From: Frigoribacterium sp. Leaf415
GTDB taxonomy: Bacteria > Actinomycetota > Actinomycetes > Actinomycetales > Microbacteriaceae
Direction of reading: 5' to 3'
Assembly: GCF_001424645.1 (NCBI RefSeq)
Contig: NZ_LMQR01000002.1
Location: 154,854 to 218,853 of the forward strand
DNA: 64,000 nucleotides
Both the position numbers and the translations under genes were made by a program. Under the pieces are notes generated by a model, which saw only the letters and a list, made by a program, of their open reading frames with translations, had not been told where the DNA came from and searched no databases. Of the stretch, positions 34,451 to 43,353 are shown in pieces (within the stretch, counting starts at the first letter, position 1; each line of letters opens with the position of its first letter).

Positions 34451-35704
34451 ATGCGACGACGCACGACCCGCCTGGCGGCAGCAGCCGCCCTCACGACCAT
34501 CACCGCCCTGGGCCTCACGGCCTGCGGCTCCGGTTTCAGCGAGGGGTCGGGCGCCGCGAGCGACGGCGCCCTCACCAGCAGCGACGACTCGCTGACGGTG
34601 CTGATCGGCTCGAGCGGCGACGCCGAGACGAAGGCCGTCACCGACGCCGTCGCGAGCTGGTCCGACGACTCGGGCACCGGCGCCGAGGTCAGCGTGGCCT
34701 CCGACCTGCCGCAGCAGCTCAGCCAGGGCTTCGCCTCGGGCAAGCCGGCCGACGTGTTCTACGTGTCGACCGACACGCTCGCGGGCTTCGCCGGCAACGG
34801 CAGCCTGCTGGCCTACGGAGACCAGCTCGCCAACAAGGGCGACTTCTTCCCGACCCTCGTCGACAGCTTCACGCTCGACGACCAGTTCTACTGCGCACCG
34901 AAGGACTTCTCGACCCTCGGCCTGATCATCAACACCGACATGTGGGCCGCGGCCGGCCTGACCGACGCCGACGTCCCGACCGACTGGGACTCGCTGAAGG
35001 CGGTCGCCGCGAAGCTCACGACGGCCGACCACGTGGGCCTGGCCTTCAGCCCCGAGTACGCCCGGGTGGGCGCGTTCATGGCGCAGGCCGGCGGCGCGGT
35101 GACCAACGCCGACGGCACCGAGGCGACGCTCGACTCGTCCGAGAACGTCGAGGCGCTGACCTACGTGAAAGACCTGCTGACCAGCGGCGACGCCGCGTTC
35201 TCGAGCGACCTCGGCGCGGGCTGGGGTGGCGAGGCCTTCGGCACGGGCAAGGCGGCGATGACCATCGAGGGCAACTGGATCACCGGCGCACTCACCAACG
35301 ACTACCCCGACGTGTCGTACCAGGTGGCCGAGCTGCCCGCCGGCCCCGGCGGCCAGGGCACGTTGCAGTTCACCAACTGCTGGGGCATCGCCGCCGACAG
35401 CCCCAACCAGCAGGCCGCCGTCGACCTCGTCGAGCAGCTGACGAGCACCGACCAGCAGCTCGCCTTCGCCGACGCGTTCGGCGTCATGCCCTCGATCCAG
35501 TCGGCCGCCGACACCTGGAAGTCCGACAACCCCGACCAGGCCGCGTTCCTCGACTCGGTCGAGTTCGCCCAGGGCACGCCCACGCAGGACGGCTCCGCCG
35601 CCGTGATCAGCGACTTCAACTCGCAGCTCTCCGGCCTGAAGGACGGCGACCCGAAGACGATCCTCGAGTCCGCGCAGAAGAACTTCGAAGCGATCCTCCA
35701 GTAG
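34451..35704 (+). CDS. ABC sugar importer, substrate-binding lipoprotein
   Basis: A 417-residue lipoprotein of the carbohydrate-binding MalE-like family. It has a signal peptide with lipobox GLTACG (Cys near residue 25) and sits on the outer face of the membrane. The mature part has GSSGDAETKAVTDAVASW, GKPADVFYVSTDTLAGF, KDFSTLGLIINTDMW and GKAAMTIEGNWITGAL, the usual signature region of extracellular solute-binding family 1. It delivers an oligosaccharide to the two permeases downstream. GAGAGG lies 8 bases before the ATG. The nearby debranching-type glucosidase suggests alpha-glucans as ligand, which is inference. Confidence 0.93.
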   Translation: MRRRTTRLAAAAALTTITALGLTACGSGFSEGSGAASDGALTSSDDSLTVLIGSSGDAETKAVTDAVASWSDDSGTGAEVSVASDLPQQLSQGFASGKPADVFYVSTDTLAGFAGNGSLLAYGDQLANKGDFFPTLVDSFTLDDQFYCAPKDFSTLGLIINTDMWAAAGLTDADVPTDWDSLKAVAAKLTTADHVGLAFSPEYARVGAFMAQAGGAVTNADGTEATLDSSENVEALTYVKDLLTSGDAAFSSDLGAGWGGEAFGTGKAAMTIEGNWITGALTNDYPDVSYQVAELPAGPGGQGTLQFTNCWGIAADSPNQQAAVDLVEQLTSTDQQLAFADAFGVMPSIQSAADTWKSDNPDQAAFLDSVEFAQGTPTQDGSAAVISDFNSQLSGLKDGDPKTILESAQKNFEAILQ

Positions 35705-35780
35705 CCCTCGGGGCACCGCGCCTCCCCCGGCGCGGTGCCTCGCGCTCCCCGACCGAGACAGCGCACGAAAGGCAGTCCCC

Positions 35781-36869
35781 ATGACCGCGATCTCGACCAA
35801 GCCCCCCCGCCGGCGCAGCGCCGTCTCGCGCGGCGAGGGCCTCTCGGGCTGGTTATTCGTCTCGCCCGTGCTGATCGTCCTCGGCCTCTTCCTGGCCGTG
35901 CCCGTGCTGATGGCCCTCTGGGTCAGCGTCTCGGACTGGACCGGCCGGGGCTCCCCCTTCGCGGCCGGCGTCGGCTTCGTCGGGGCGCAGAACTACCGAG
36001 ACCTGCTCGGCGGCGGCGGCCTGGCCGAGCGCGACTTCGGCCTGAGCCTGCGCAACAACGCCTGGTACGTGATCCTCGTCGTGCCGATCCAGACCGCCGT
36101 GGCCCTGCTGCTCGCCGTGCTGGTGAACCGCCAGGTGCTGCGCGGCCGCGGGTTCTTCCGCACCGCCTTCTACTTCCCGTCGGTGACCAGCTCGGTCGCC
36201 ATCACCGTCCTGTGGCTGTTCCTGTTCTCGCAGAGCGGCGCGGTGAACAAGCTGCTCTCGTTCGTCGGCATCACCGGGCCCGCGTGGTTCAACGACGCCA
36301 GCGGCGTGCTGCACAACCTGCTCGCCGTCGTCGGCGTCACGCAGCCCCCGGCCCTGCTGGCCGACCACACCGCCCTCGGCGTCAGCTGGTGGGACTGGCT
36401 GGCCGGGCCGTCGGTCGCGATGTCCGCGTTCATCCTGATGGCCGTCTTCACCACCAGCGGCACGTTCATGCTGCTCTTCCTGGCGGCCCTGCAGAACCTC
36501 GGCGGCGACGTGCAAGAGGCCGCGATGATGGACGGCGCGAGCGGCTGGCAGCGCTTCTGGCGCATCACGCTGCCGCAACTGCGACCGACGCTCTTCACCG
36601 TGCTCACCCTCGGCCTCATCGGCACCTGGCAGGTCTTCGACCAGATCTACACCGGCACCCAGGGTGGCCCGCAGAAGACCACGCTGACCCCCGCCTACCT
36701 CTCGTACACCTCGGCGTTCGGCGAACAAGAGTGGGGCCGCGGCGCGGCCATCGCCTTCGTGCTGTTCGTCATCATCGTCGCGTTGACGATCCTGCAGCGC
36801 ATCGTGCTGCGCGAACGGGCCGTGTCGAAGAGACGCACCCGGCTCTACACGACAGGAGTCGAGCGATGA
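35781..36869 (+). CDS. ABC sugar importer permease (MalF type)
   Basis: A 362-residue membrane protein with six or more helices, starting with LFVSPVLIVLGLFLAVPVLMALWVS. The EAAMMDGASGWQRFWRITLPQLRPTL segment is the EAA loop that contacts the ATPase, and TLGLIGTWQVFDQIYTGT is typical of MalF-like subunits. GAAAGGCAG precedes the ATG. It overlaps the next permease gene by four bases. As usual in actinobacteria no ATPase gene is in the operon; a shared MsiK-like ATPase encoded elsewhere is expected. Confidence 0.93.
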   Translation: MTAISTKPPRRRSAVSRGEGLSGWLFVSPVLIVLGLFLAVPVLMALWVSVSDWTGRGSPFAAGVGFVGAQNYRDLLGGGGLAERDFGLSLRNNAWYVILVVPIQTAVALLLAVLVNRQVLRGRGFFRTAFYFPSVTSSVAITVLWLFLFSQSGAVNKLLSFVGITGPAWFNDASGVLHNLLAVVGVTQPPALLADHTALGVSWWDWLAGPSVAMSAFILMAVFTTSGTFMLLFLAALQNLGGDVQEAAMMDGASGWQRFWRITLPQLRPTLFTVLTLGLIGTWQVFDQIYTGTQGGPQKTTLTPAYLSYTSAFGEQEWGRGAAIAFVLFVIIVALTILQRIVLRERAVSKRRTRLYTTGVER

Positions 36870-37792
36870 CCACGACCGCACCGATCGCCGACCGGGCGAA
36901 CCCCTCCTCGCCGGTCGCGCGTCCCCCGGCCTCGCCGCGACCCGTCGGCCGTGAGCCCCGCAGCACGCGACGCGTCGCCGGCACCTCGGTGCTCTACGCC
37001 GTGCTGATCGTCATCGCGGCGATCTACATCCTGCCGTTCCTGATCAACGTGGCGACGTCGTTCAAGACCGACCCCGAGGCGGCCTCCGACCCGCTGGCGT
37101 TGATCCCGATCACGCCGACGGTCGCCGCCTACCGCCAGTTGTTCCTCAACAGCGACTTCCCGACCTGGTTCCAGAACTCGGCGATCGTGACGATCGTGGT
37201 GACGCTCGGGCGGGTGTTCTTCAACTCGCTGGCCGGCTACGCCCTCGCGCGGCTGCAGTTCCGCGGGCGCAACGTCATCTTCGTGCTGCTGATCGGCGTG
37301 ATGGCGGTGCCGACGGTCGTGCTGCTGATCCCGAAGTTCCTGGTCATCAACCAGCTCGGCATGTACGACTCGTACTCGGGCATGATCGTGCCGCTGCTGA
37401 CCGACGCCGCCGGGGTCTTCATCATGAAGAACTTCTTCGAGTCGATCCCCCGCAGCGTCGAAGAGCAGGCCCGCATCGACGGCGCCGGCACCTTCCGGGT
37501 CTTCTGGTCGATCGTGCTGCCGATGGCCCGGCCCGCGCTCGTGACGATCATCATCCTGTCGTTCCAGGGGTCGTGGAACGAACTCTCGCACTTCATCGTG
37601 TCGACCCAGTCGCCCGAGCTGACCACCCTGACCAAGGGCGTGGCGAGCCTCGCCTCCGGGCAGCTCAGCCAGGGGTCGCAGTACCCGATCAAGCTCGCGG
37701 CCGCGGCGGTGATGACCATCCCGGTCGCGATCGTCTTCTTCGTGTTCCAGCGCCGCATCATGAACGCCAGCGCCGGGGCCGTCAAAGAGTGA
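36866..37792 (+). CDS. ABC sugar importer permease (MalG type)
   Basis: A 308-residue permease partner. After a 35-residue Pro/Ser/Arg-rich extension come six helices, from SVLYAVLIVIAAIYILPFL to AAAVMTIPVAIVFFVFQRRIM. The EAA loop is EEQARIDGAGTFRVFWSIVLPMARPA. GACAGGAG lies upstream of the ATG, inside the preceding gene, and the ATG overlaps that gene's stop (ATGA). It forms the channel heterodimer with the MalF-type subunit. Confidence 0.93.
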   Translation: MTTTAPIADRANPSSPVARPPASPRPVGREPRSTRRVAGTSVLYAVLIVIAAIYILPFLINVATSFKTDPEAASDPLALIPITPTVAAYRQLFLNSDFPTWFQNSAIVTIVVTLGRVFFNSLAGYALARLQFRGRNVIFVLLIGVMAVPTVVLLIPKFLVINQLGMYDSYSGMIVPLLTDAAGVFIMKNFFESIPRSVEEQARIDGAGTFRVFWSIVLPMARPALVTIIILSFQGSWNELSHFIVSTQSPELTTLTKGVASLASGQLSQGSQYPIKLAAAAVMTIPVAIVFFVFQRRIMNASAGAVKE

Positions 37793-37856
37793 CCCGCACC
37801 GCGACCCCCACCCCGTCGCACCCCACGCCCGCCACCCGGAGCCCCAGGAGCCCCCG

Positions 37857-39812
37857 ATGACCCAGACCTCCCCCCTCGACTCCGACCACGCCGAGCGGTC
37901 GACCCCGACCCCCGGCCTCCAGCCCTTCCTCGCCGCTGAGACGGTCGTCCTGCGGGCTCCGGCCCAGGCCTGGTCGGCCGCCGACGGCTCGATGGGGGCG
38001 GCGACGATCCACGGCGTCTACCTCGGCGACGTGCGCCTCGTCGCCGGGCACGGCATCACGGTCGACGGCCTCGTGCCCGAGCACGTGGCCACGGTGCCCC
38101 TCGGTGCCTCGGCCGTCCGGTTCGAGTCGCTGCTGCGCGGCCTCGACGACGCCGGAGCCGACCCCGACGTCCGCCTGAGCTCGCTCCGCGACGTCACGAC
38201 GACGGGCGTCCACGAACGCCACACGATCACCTCCCGGCTGGGCCGCGAGCTCACGGTCACCGTCGCGGCGACCCTCCGGCCGGACGCCTCCGCCATGGAC
38301 CACGTCAAGGCCGGCATCGCGGGTGAGCCCGTGCGTGACGTGACGCTCGCGGTCGACGGCACCCGCGCCTCCTGGCGGGCCGAGGGCGTGCTCGTCGACC
38401 TCGAGACCCGAGGAGGCGCGGTGCGGGCGACCCCCGCCGGTCTCGTCGTCGAGTGGGTCGCCGTCGTGCCCGCCCGGGGTTCCGTGACGGTCGGACTCGA
38501 CCTCGTCGCGACCGCCCCCGACGCCGTGGTCCGGGGCGTGCGCACGCCGCTGCACTGGGCCGACCTCGACCCGGCACCGCGCGACGACCGGCTCGCCCGC
38601 TGGGTCGACCGGGCCCGCGACGACCTGGCGGCGCTCCGCTTGACCACGACGACGTCGCCCGACGACGTCTTCTACGCCGCCGGGGCGCCCTGGTTCTTCA
38701 CGCTCTTCGGTCGGGACTCGCTCTGGGCCGCCCGATTCACCCTGCCCCTCGACCTGACGGTCGCGGCCGGCACGCTGCGGGTTCTGGCCGGCCTGCAGGG
38801 CACGCGGCACGTGCCCGAGACGGCCGAGCAACCCGGCAAGATCATGCACGAGCTGCGCCAGCAGACGTTGACGATCCCCGGTGAGGGCGTCAGCCTGCCC
38901 CCGCTCTACTACGGCACCGTCGACGCGACGGCACTTTGGGTCTGCCTGCTGCACGACGCGTGGCGCTGGGGCCTGCCGGCCGCCGAGGTCGAGGCGCTGC
39001 TGCCGCACCTCGAGGCGGCCCTGGCCTGGATGCGCGACTCGGGCGACAGCGACGGCGACCTGCTGCTCGAGTACGTCGACGAGACCGGGCACGGCCTGGC
39101 GAACCAGGGCTGGAAGGACTCCGGCGACAGCGTCCAGTGGCGCGACGGCACCCTCGCCGAGGGGCCGATCGCGCTCTGCGAGGTGCAGGCCTACGCTTAC
39201 GAGGCGGCCGTGCACGGGGCCGACCTGCTCGACGCCTTCGGTCGGGCGGGCGGCGACGCGTGGCGCGACTGGGCGGGGCGCCTGCGCGACCGGTTCCGCG
39301 CCTCCTTCTGGGTCGACGACGCCGCGGGCGCCTACCCGGCGATCGCCCTCGACGCGGCCAAGCGGCCGGTCGACACGGTCACGAGCAACCTCGGGCACCT
39401 GCTCGGCACCGGACTGCTCGACCCCGACGAGGAGGCGCTGGTCGCCCGCCGCCTCGTCTCACCCGAGCTGTCCAGCGGCTTCGGGCTGCGCACGATGTCC
39501 ACCGACAGCGCCGGCTACTGGCCCCTGAGCTACCACGGGGGCAGCGTCTGGAGCCACGACACGGCCATCGCGATCCAGGGTCTCGCCCGAGCGGGGTTCC
39601 CCGCCGAGGCGGCCCGGCTCGCCGAAGGGCTGCTGTCCGCGGCGCCGGCCTTCGACCACCGCATGCCCGAGCTGCACTCGGGCGACTCGTCCCGCGAGGT
39701 GCCGTCGCCCGTGCCCTACCCCGCCTCGTGCCGCCCCCAGGCCTGGTCCGCCGCGGCCGCCGTCGCCGTCTGGTCGGCCACGCACGACGTCCACCCGCCC
39801 CGCCGCCCGTGA
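37857..39812 (+). CDS. Amylo-alpha-1,6-glucosidase-type glycosidase
   Basis: A 651-residue protein with an N-terminal glycogen-debranching-like beta domain (about residues 20-260, LGDVRLVAGHGITVDGL, LSSLRDVTTTGVHERHTI) and a C-terminal (alpha/alpha)6 barrel (about 275-640, GAPWFFTLFGRDSLWAARFTLPL, NQGWKDSGDSVQWRDGTLAEGPIALCEVQAYAYEA, GGSVWSHDTAIAI). This is the amylo-alpha-1,6-glucosidase family; Asp and Glu residues in GRDSLW and WKDSGDS are likely active-site residues. No signal peptide, so it would act on sugars brought in by the importer just upstream, and it probably shares its LacI control. CAGGAG lies upstream of the ATG. Confidence 0.88.
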   Translation: MTQTSPLDSDHAERSTPTPGLQPFLAAETVVLRAPAQAWSAADGSMGAATIHGVYLGDVRLVAGHGITVDGLVPEHVATVPLGASAVRFESLLRGLDDAGADPDVRLSSLRDVTTTGVHERHTITSRLGRELTVTVAATLRPDASAMDHVKAGIAGEPVRDVTLAVDGTRASWRAEGVLVDLETRGGAVRATPAGLVVEWVAVVPARGSVTVGLDLVATAPDAVVRGVRTPLHWADLDPAPRDDRLARWVDRARDDLAALRLTTTTSPDDVFYAAGAPWFFTLFGRDSLWAARFTLPLDLTVAAGTLRVLAGLQGTRHVPETAEQPGKIMHELRQQTLTIPGEGVSLPPLYYGTVDATALWVCLLHDAWRWGLPAAEVEALLPHLEAALAWMRDSGDSDGDLLLEYVDETGHGLANQGWKDSGDSVQWRDGTLAEGPIALCEVQAYAYEAAVHGADLLDAFGRAGGDAWRDWAGRLRDRFRASFWVDDAAGAYPAIALDAAKRPVDTVTSNLGHLLGTGLLDPDEEALVARRLVSPELSSGFGLRTMSTDSAGYWPLSYHGGSVWSHDTAIAIQGLARAGFPAEAARLAEGLLSAAPAFDHRMPELHSGDSSREVPSPVPYPASCRPQAWSAAAAVAVWSATHDVHPPRRP

Positions 39813-39831
39813 CCCGGGCCGGGCGCCGCCC

Positions 39832-40998
39832 TCACCCCCGGCGTTCGGCGTCGCTCTCCGACAGCCGCGCGACGACCTGTCGGGCGATGGCGCGCCCCGC
39901 ACGGTTCGCCCCGATGGTGGAGGCCTGCGGCCCGTAGCCGGCGAAGAAGAGCCGCGGGTCGCGCGTCGACGCGCCGCCTTCGACGCTCACCCCTCCGTCG
40001 GCCGACCGCAGCCCGAGCGGAGCCAGGTGTCGCAACTCGGGCCGGAACCCGGTCGCCCAGACGATGGCATCCGCGTGGGCGAAGGTGCCGTCGGCCCAGC
40101 GCACCCCGTTCGGTTCGACCGACGCGAACATCGGCCGTTCGACCAGCACGCCGCGCTCGATGCCCGACACGAAGCGCCGGGTGCGCGGGACGCCCGTGCC
40201 GCTGACGATGCTCGGCAGCGCCTGTCCCGCCCGGGCCGCGCGATCCTGGGCCGCCACGGCGGCGACGGCCGACTCGACGTCGAGCTCGCCCTGGTCGAGC
40301 CAGTCGACCGGTCGGCGCGTCACCCACGTCGTCGAGGCCGCGATGCCGTCGAGTTCGAGCACGAAGCCGATCGCGCTCGTTCCGCCGCCGACCACGACCA
40401 CGTCGAGCCCCTCGAGCTCGGACGCCGCCCGGTAGTCGGAGGTGTGCAGCTGCCGCCCGAGGAACGTGTCGCGCCCCGGGTACCACGGCACGAACGGAGC
40501 ACCCCAGGTACCGGTCGCGTTCACGACGACCTCGGCCCGCACCGATCCCGAGATCGGCACCGAGGCGGCCTCCGAGCCGAGGCCCGAGGAGGCGCGCCCC
40601 GCCCACCGCACCGAGAAGCCGTCCTCCAGCCCGGTCACCGCGGTCACCTCGACCGGGCGCCGCACGTCGAGCCCGAGTGCGTCCTCGTACCGGGCGTACT
40701 GGTCGGCGACGACGTCACGCGCCGGGGCCGACCGGTCGGCGTCGGCGAACCCCAGCCCCAGCCCGGCCATGCCCGGCAGATCGTGCACGCGGTGCGCGGC
40801 ACCCAGCCGCAGGCTCTCCCAGCGGTGCTGCCACGCGCCTCCGGTACCGGGCCCCCGGTCGAGCACGACGAGGTCGCGTCCCACCTCGAGCCCGAGCCGT
40901 CGCAGGTACCACGAGACCGACAACCCGGCCTGGCCCGCACCGATCACGAGGACCCGCGTCCGCTCGCCTTCGCCCCCAGGAGTCATCCCGACCATCAT
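39832..40998 (-). CDS. FAD/NAD(P)-dependent monooxygenase-like oxidoreductase
   Basis: A 388-residue flavoprotein with two Rossmann sites: VLVIGAGQAGLSVSWYL (FAD, near residue 16) and VVVVGGGTSAIGFVLEL (NAD(P), near residue 200), plus NATGTWG and ATGFRPELRHL. This is the CzcO/FMO-like group that includes Baeyer-Villiger monooxygenases and uncharacterised NAD(P)-binding proteins. It lacks the full FMO fingerprint, so the reaction is unknown. It converges on the sugar operon and stands alone. Start choice is uncertain among ATGs at 40998, 40995 and 40986. A GGAGGCGCG word codes for RASSG in a loop. Confidence 0.8.
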   Translation of the reverse strand: MMVGMTPGGEGERTRVLVIGAGQAGLSVSWYLRRLGLEVGRDLVVLDRGPGTGGAWQHRWESLRLGAAHRVHDLPGMAGLGLGFADADRSAPARDVVADQYARYEDALGLDVRRPVEVTAVTGLEDGFSVRWAGRASSGLGSEAASVPISGSVRAEVVVNATGTWGAPFVPWYPGRDTFLGRQLHTSDYRAASELEGLDVVVVGGGTSAIGFVLELDGIAASTTWVTRRPVDWLDQGELDVESAVAAVAAQDRAARAGQALPSIVSGTGVPRTRRFVSGIERGVLVERPMFASVEPNGVRWADGTFAHADAIVWATGFRPELRHLAPLGLRSADGGVSVEGGASTRDPRLFFAGYGPQASTIGANRAGRAIARQVVARLSESDAERRG

Positions 40999-41126
40999 GC
41001 CCGTCCGGGGCGGCAGCCGGGGCTAGGGGTACATGATAAGATCGGTCCAGTTTTTCAACAGCATCCTGTCGGCAGTTCCCGGGTCGTCCGACACCGTTTC
41101 CGGGCCGAGTTCAGAGGGGGTCACGC

Positions 41127-41324
41127 ATGGGGCGCGGCCGTCAAAAAGCCAAGCACACCAAGGTCGCCAGAGAGCTGAAGTACTTCAGCCCTGACACCAA
41201 CTACGGTGCACTCGAAAAAGAGTTGGCGACGAAGAACGACTCCGGCGACGAATACGTCGACAAATGGGCCGACGACTTCGACGACGAATACGACACCGGG
41301 CACGACCAGAACAAGAGCGCCTGA
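41127..41324 (+). CDS. DUF3073 protein
   Basis: A 65-residue, highly charged protein starting MGRGRQKAKHTKVARELKYFSP and ending in a strongly acidic stretch (DEYVDKWADDFDDEYD). This is DUF3073, a small actinobacterial family found next to purM and purF; its role is unknown. The basic head and acidic tail suggest nucleic acid or ribosome contact. AGAGGGGG lies 7 bases before the ATG. A TAAGAT at 41036-41041 may be its -10, which would give a leader of about 80 bases. A VOC protein follows after 13 bases. Confidence 0.9.
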   Translation: MGRGRQKAKHTKVARELKYFSPDTNYGALEKELATKNDSGDEYVDKWADDFDDEYDTGHDQNKSA

Positions 41325-41337
41325 GGCCGGTCGGCTG

Positions 41338-41724
41338 ATGACCTCGTCACCCTCGTCCCTCGTGTGGGAGCAGGTCGTCGTCGACTCGAGCGACCCGGCA
41401 CGGCTCGCACGCTGGTGGGCGGATGCCCTCGGTTGGGTGGTCGTCTCGTCCGACGACGACGAACCCGAGATCCGTCCGACGCCCGACACGCTGCCCGGGC
41501 TGCTCTTCGTGAGCGTCCCCGAAGCCAAGACGGCCAAGAACCGTCTGCACCTCGACTTCCGCCCGAGCCCGGTCGACGGTCAGAGCCGCGAAGCGACGCA
41601 GGCCGACGAGGTCGCGCGGCTCGAGTCGCTCGGGGCCGTCCGCGCGCAGGTCGGGCAAGACGACTCCGACGTGTCGTGGGTGGTCCTCGCCGACCCCGAG
41701 GGCAACGAGTTCTGCGTCCTCTGA
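41338..41724 (+). CDS. VOC/glyoxalase-like domain protein
   Basis: A 128-residue single-domain protein of the vicinal oxygen chelate fold (VVVDSSDPARLARWWADALGWVVV, then RLHLDFRPS, then VLADPEGNEFCVL). This layout matches the glyoxalase-like (Glyoxalase_6) group. Function is unknown; members include small-molecule binding and resistance proteins. It is co-transcribed with DUF3073 (13-bp gap) and followed by a strong terminator hairpin. Confidence 0.85.
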   Translation: MTSSPSSLVWEQVVVDSSDPARLARWWADALGWVVVSSDDDEPEIRPTPDTLPGLLFVSVPEAKTAKNRLHLDFRPSPVDGQSREATQADEVARLESLGAVRAQVGQDDSDVSWVVLADPEGNEFCVL

Positions 41725-41742
41725 GCCCGCACGACGCACTCC

Positions 41743-41784
41743 ACACGACGACGGCCCCTCGATCTCGAGGGGCCGTCGTCGTGT
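41743..41784 (+). terminator. Strong hairpin terminator
   Basis: Perfect 20-bp stem ACACGACGACGGCCCCTCGA with its complement and a very short loop, 19 bases after the VOC gene stop. Confidence 0.8.
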
Positions 41785-41825
41785 GTCGCCGCTCGGTCGG
41801 GTGACCGCCCGGCAGGAGGCGCGGG

Positions 41826-42047
41826 TCAGCCGCCGACGAGCGTCGCGACCGCGGGCAGCAGCCCCACGACCAGCAGCAGGATCATGCCGCCGGCCGTGAG
41901 AGCGGCGACCTTGCGCCCGCCGGTGACGGGTGACGCGGTCGACCGCAGCGGCGCCGGCTCGGCGGGGACCCGGCTGACCCGGGCGCTGCGCGGGGCGGCG
42001 ACCGCCGTGCGCGAGACAGAGGGGAGGGGGATGCGGGTGGTGCTCAT
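41826..42047 (-). CDS. Small single-helix membrane protein
   Basis: A 73-residue protein with a basic Ser/Arg/Pro-rich N-terminal half and one helix at about residues 48-70 (VAALTAGGMILLLVVGLLPAVATLVGG) ending the protein. GAAGGAG lies 8 bases upstream of the ATG, which is strong support that the gene is real. No family is recognised. The dispersed GGAGGCGCGG word directly abuts its stop codon. It may be read through from purM, although a hairpin lies between them. Confidence 0.7.
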   Translation of the reverse strand: MSTTRIPLPSVSRTAVAAPRSARVSRVPAEPAPLRSTASPVTGGRKVAALTAGGMILLLVVGLLPAVATLVGG

Positions 42048-42086
42048 GGGTCGACTCCTTCGTCGTCCGGTCTGACGTCGTCGTCA

Positions 42087-42107
42087 GCACGCCCGGCACG
42101 GGCGTGC
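42087..42107 (-). terminator. Hairpin after purM
   Basis: GCACGCCCG / CGGGCGTGC, a 9-bp perfect stem with a 3-base loop, 50 bases downstream of the purM stop. Confidence 0.6.
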
Positions 42108-42157
42108 GTTCATCGTACGTCCGACTCCCGGGCGACGCCACGCGACGTGACGGGCGA

Positions 42158-43282
42158 TCAGCCCGCGTAGGACCCGACGAGCCGCACCGCGCCTCCGTCG
42201 ACGCCCTTGGCACCCTGTTCGAACCCGGCGAGATCGCGCTGCCCCGTCGAGACGGTGCCGACGGGCCAGGTCGCGATGCCGTCGGCCTCGAGGGCCGAGG
42301 TGACCGCGTCGGCCTGGGACGCGGCGACGACGGCGATCATGCCGATGCCGAGGTTCCAGGTGCCCTCGCTCGACTCGAGGGTCGAGCCGGCCAGGTCGCT
42401 CAGCACCCGGAAGACGGGCAGCGGCGACCAGGTCGAGCGGTCGACCTCGGTCCACGACCCGCGGGGGAGCACGCGAGCGAGGTTGGCCGCGATGCCGCCC
42501 CCGGTGACGTGGCTGAGCGAGTGGATCGCGCCGTCGAGCGAGGGGTCGTCGAGGATGCGCAGCAGGGGTGACGTGTAGAGCCGCGTCGGTTCGAGCAGGG
42601 CCTCGCCGACGGTGCCCGAGAACTCGGGCAGGGTGTCGTCGTAGCCGAGGTCGCGCGACGCGAGGATGTGCCGGACGAGCGAGAAGCCGTTCGAGTGCAC
42701 GCCCGACGAGGCGAGGGCGAGCACGACGTCGCCGTCGCCGACGAGGTGCGGGCCGAGCTGGCGCCCCGACTCGACCGCACCGACAGCGGCGCCCGCCACG
42801 TCGTAGTCGTCGGGCCCGAGCAGGCCGGGGTGCTCGGCCGTCTCTCCGCCGACGAGGGCGGTGCCCGTCTCGCTGCAGGCGCGGGCGATGCCCTCGACGA
42901 TCGAGGCGATGCGGGCCGGCACCACGCGGCCGCAGGCGATGTAGTCGGTCATGATCAGCGGCCGGGCACCGACGACGACGATGTCGTCGACGACCATGCC
43001 CACCAGGTCTTGCCCGATCGTGTCGTGCTTGTCGAGCGCCTGCGCGATCGCGACCTTCGTGCCGACGCCGTCGGTCGACGTGGCCAGCAACGGCTTGTCG
43101 AAGTCCTTGAGGAACGACACGTCGAACAGCCCGGCGAACCCGCCCACGCCGCCGACGACGCCGGGGCTGTGCGTGGCACTGACGGCCGCCTTCATCAGCT
43201 CGACCGCCCGGTCGCCGGCGGCCGTGTCGACCCCCGCTGCGGCGTAGGAGGCGCTGGTCGAGTGGGCAGAGGAGGTCGCCAT
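42158..43282 (-). CDS. purM: Phosphoribosylformylglycinamidine cyclo-ligase (AIR synthetase)
   Basis: PurM closes the imidazole ring in purine synthesis (FGAM + ATP to AIR). The 374-residue product has the family's SYAAAGVDTAAGDRAVELM start, LLATSTDGVGTKVAIA, the ATP-binding region MVVDDIVVVGARPLIMTDYIACG, GGETAEHPGLL and HVTGGGIAANLARVLP. It is divergent from purF with only 71 bases between the starts, so the two share a control region; in many bacteria purF and purM are co-directional. A GGAGGCGCGG word codes for the terminal residues (DGGAVRL). Confidence 0.96.
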   Translation of the reverse strand: MATSSAHSTSASYAAAGVDTAAGDRAVELMKAAVSATHSPGVVGGVGGFAGLFDVSFLKDFDKPLLATSTDGVGTKVAIAQALDKHDTIGQDLVGMVVDDIVVVGARPLIMTDYIACGRVVPARIASIVEGIARACSETGTALVGGETAEHPGLLGPDDYDVAGAAVGAVESGRQLGPHLVGDGDVVLALASSGVHSNGFSLVRHILASRDLGYDDTLPEFSGTVGEALLEPTRLYTSPLLRILDDPSLDGAIHSLSHVTGGGIAANLARVLPRGSWTEVDRSTWSPLPVFRVLSDLAGSTLESSEGTWNLGIGMIAVVAASQADAVTSALEADGIATWPVGTVSTGQRDLAGFEQGAKGVDGGAVRLVGSYAG

Positions 43283-43353
43283 TCGTTCATCCGTTCGGTG
43301 TCGCTCTAGACTGTCGCGGTAACCCCAACTCTACGGTCTGGAGCCAGATCCGC

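Noticed and set aside
35705..37860. Missing ATPase as evidence that the sugar importer is broken
   Set aside because: Actinobacterial sugar importers commonly share one MsiK-like ATPase encoded elsewhere, and both permeases and the binding protein look intact.
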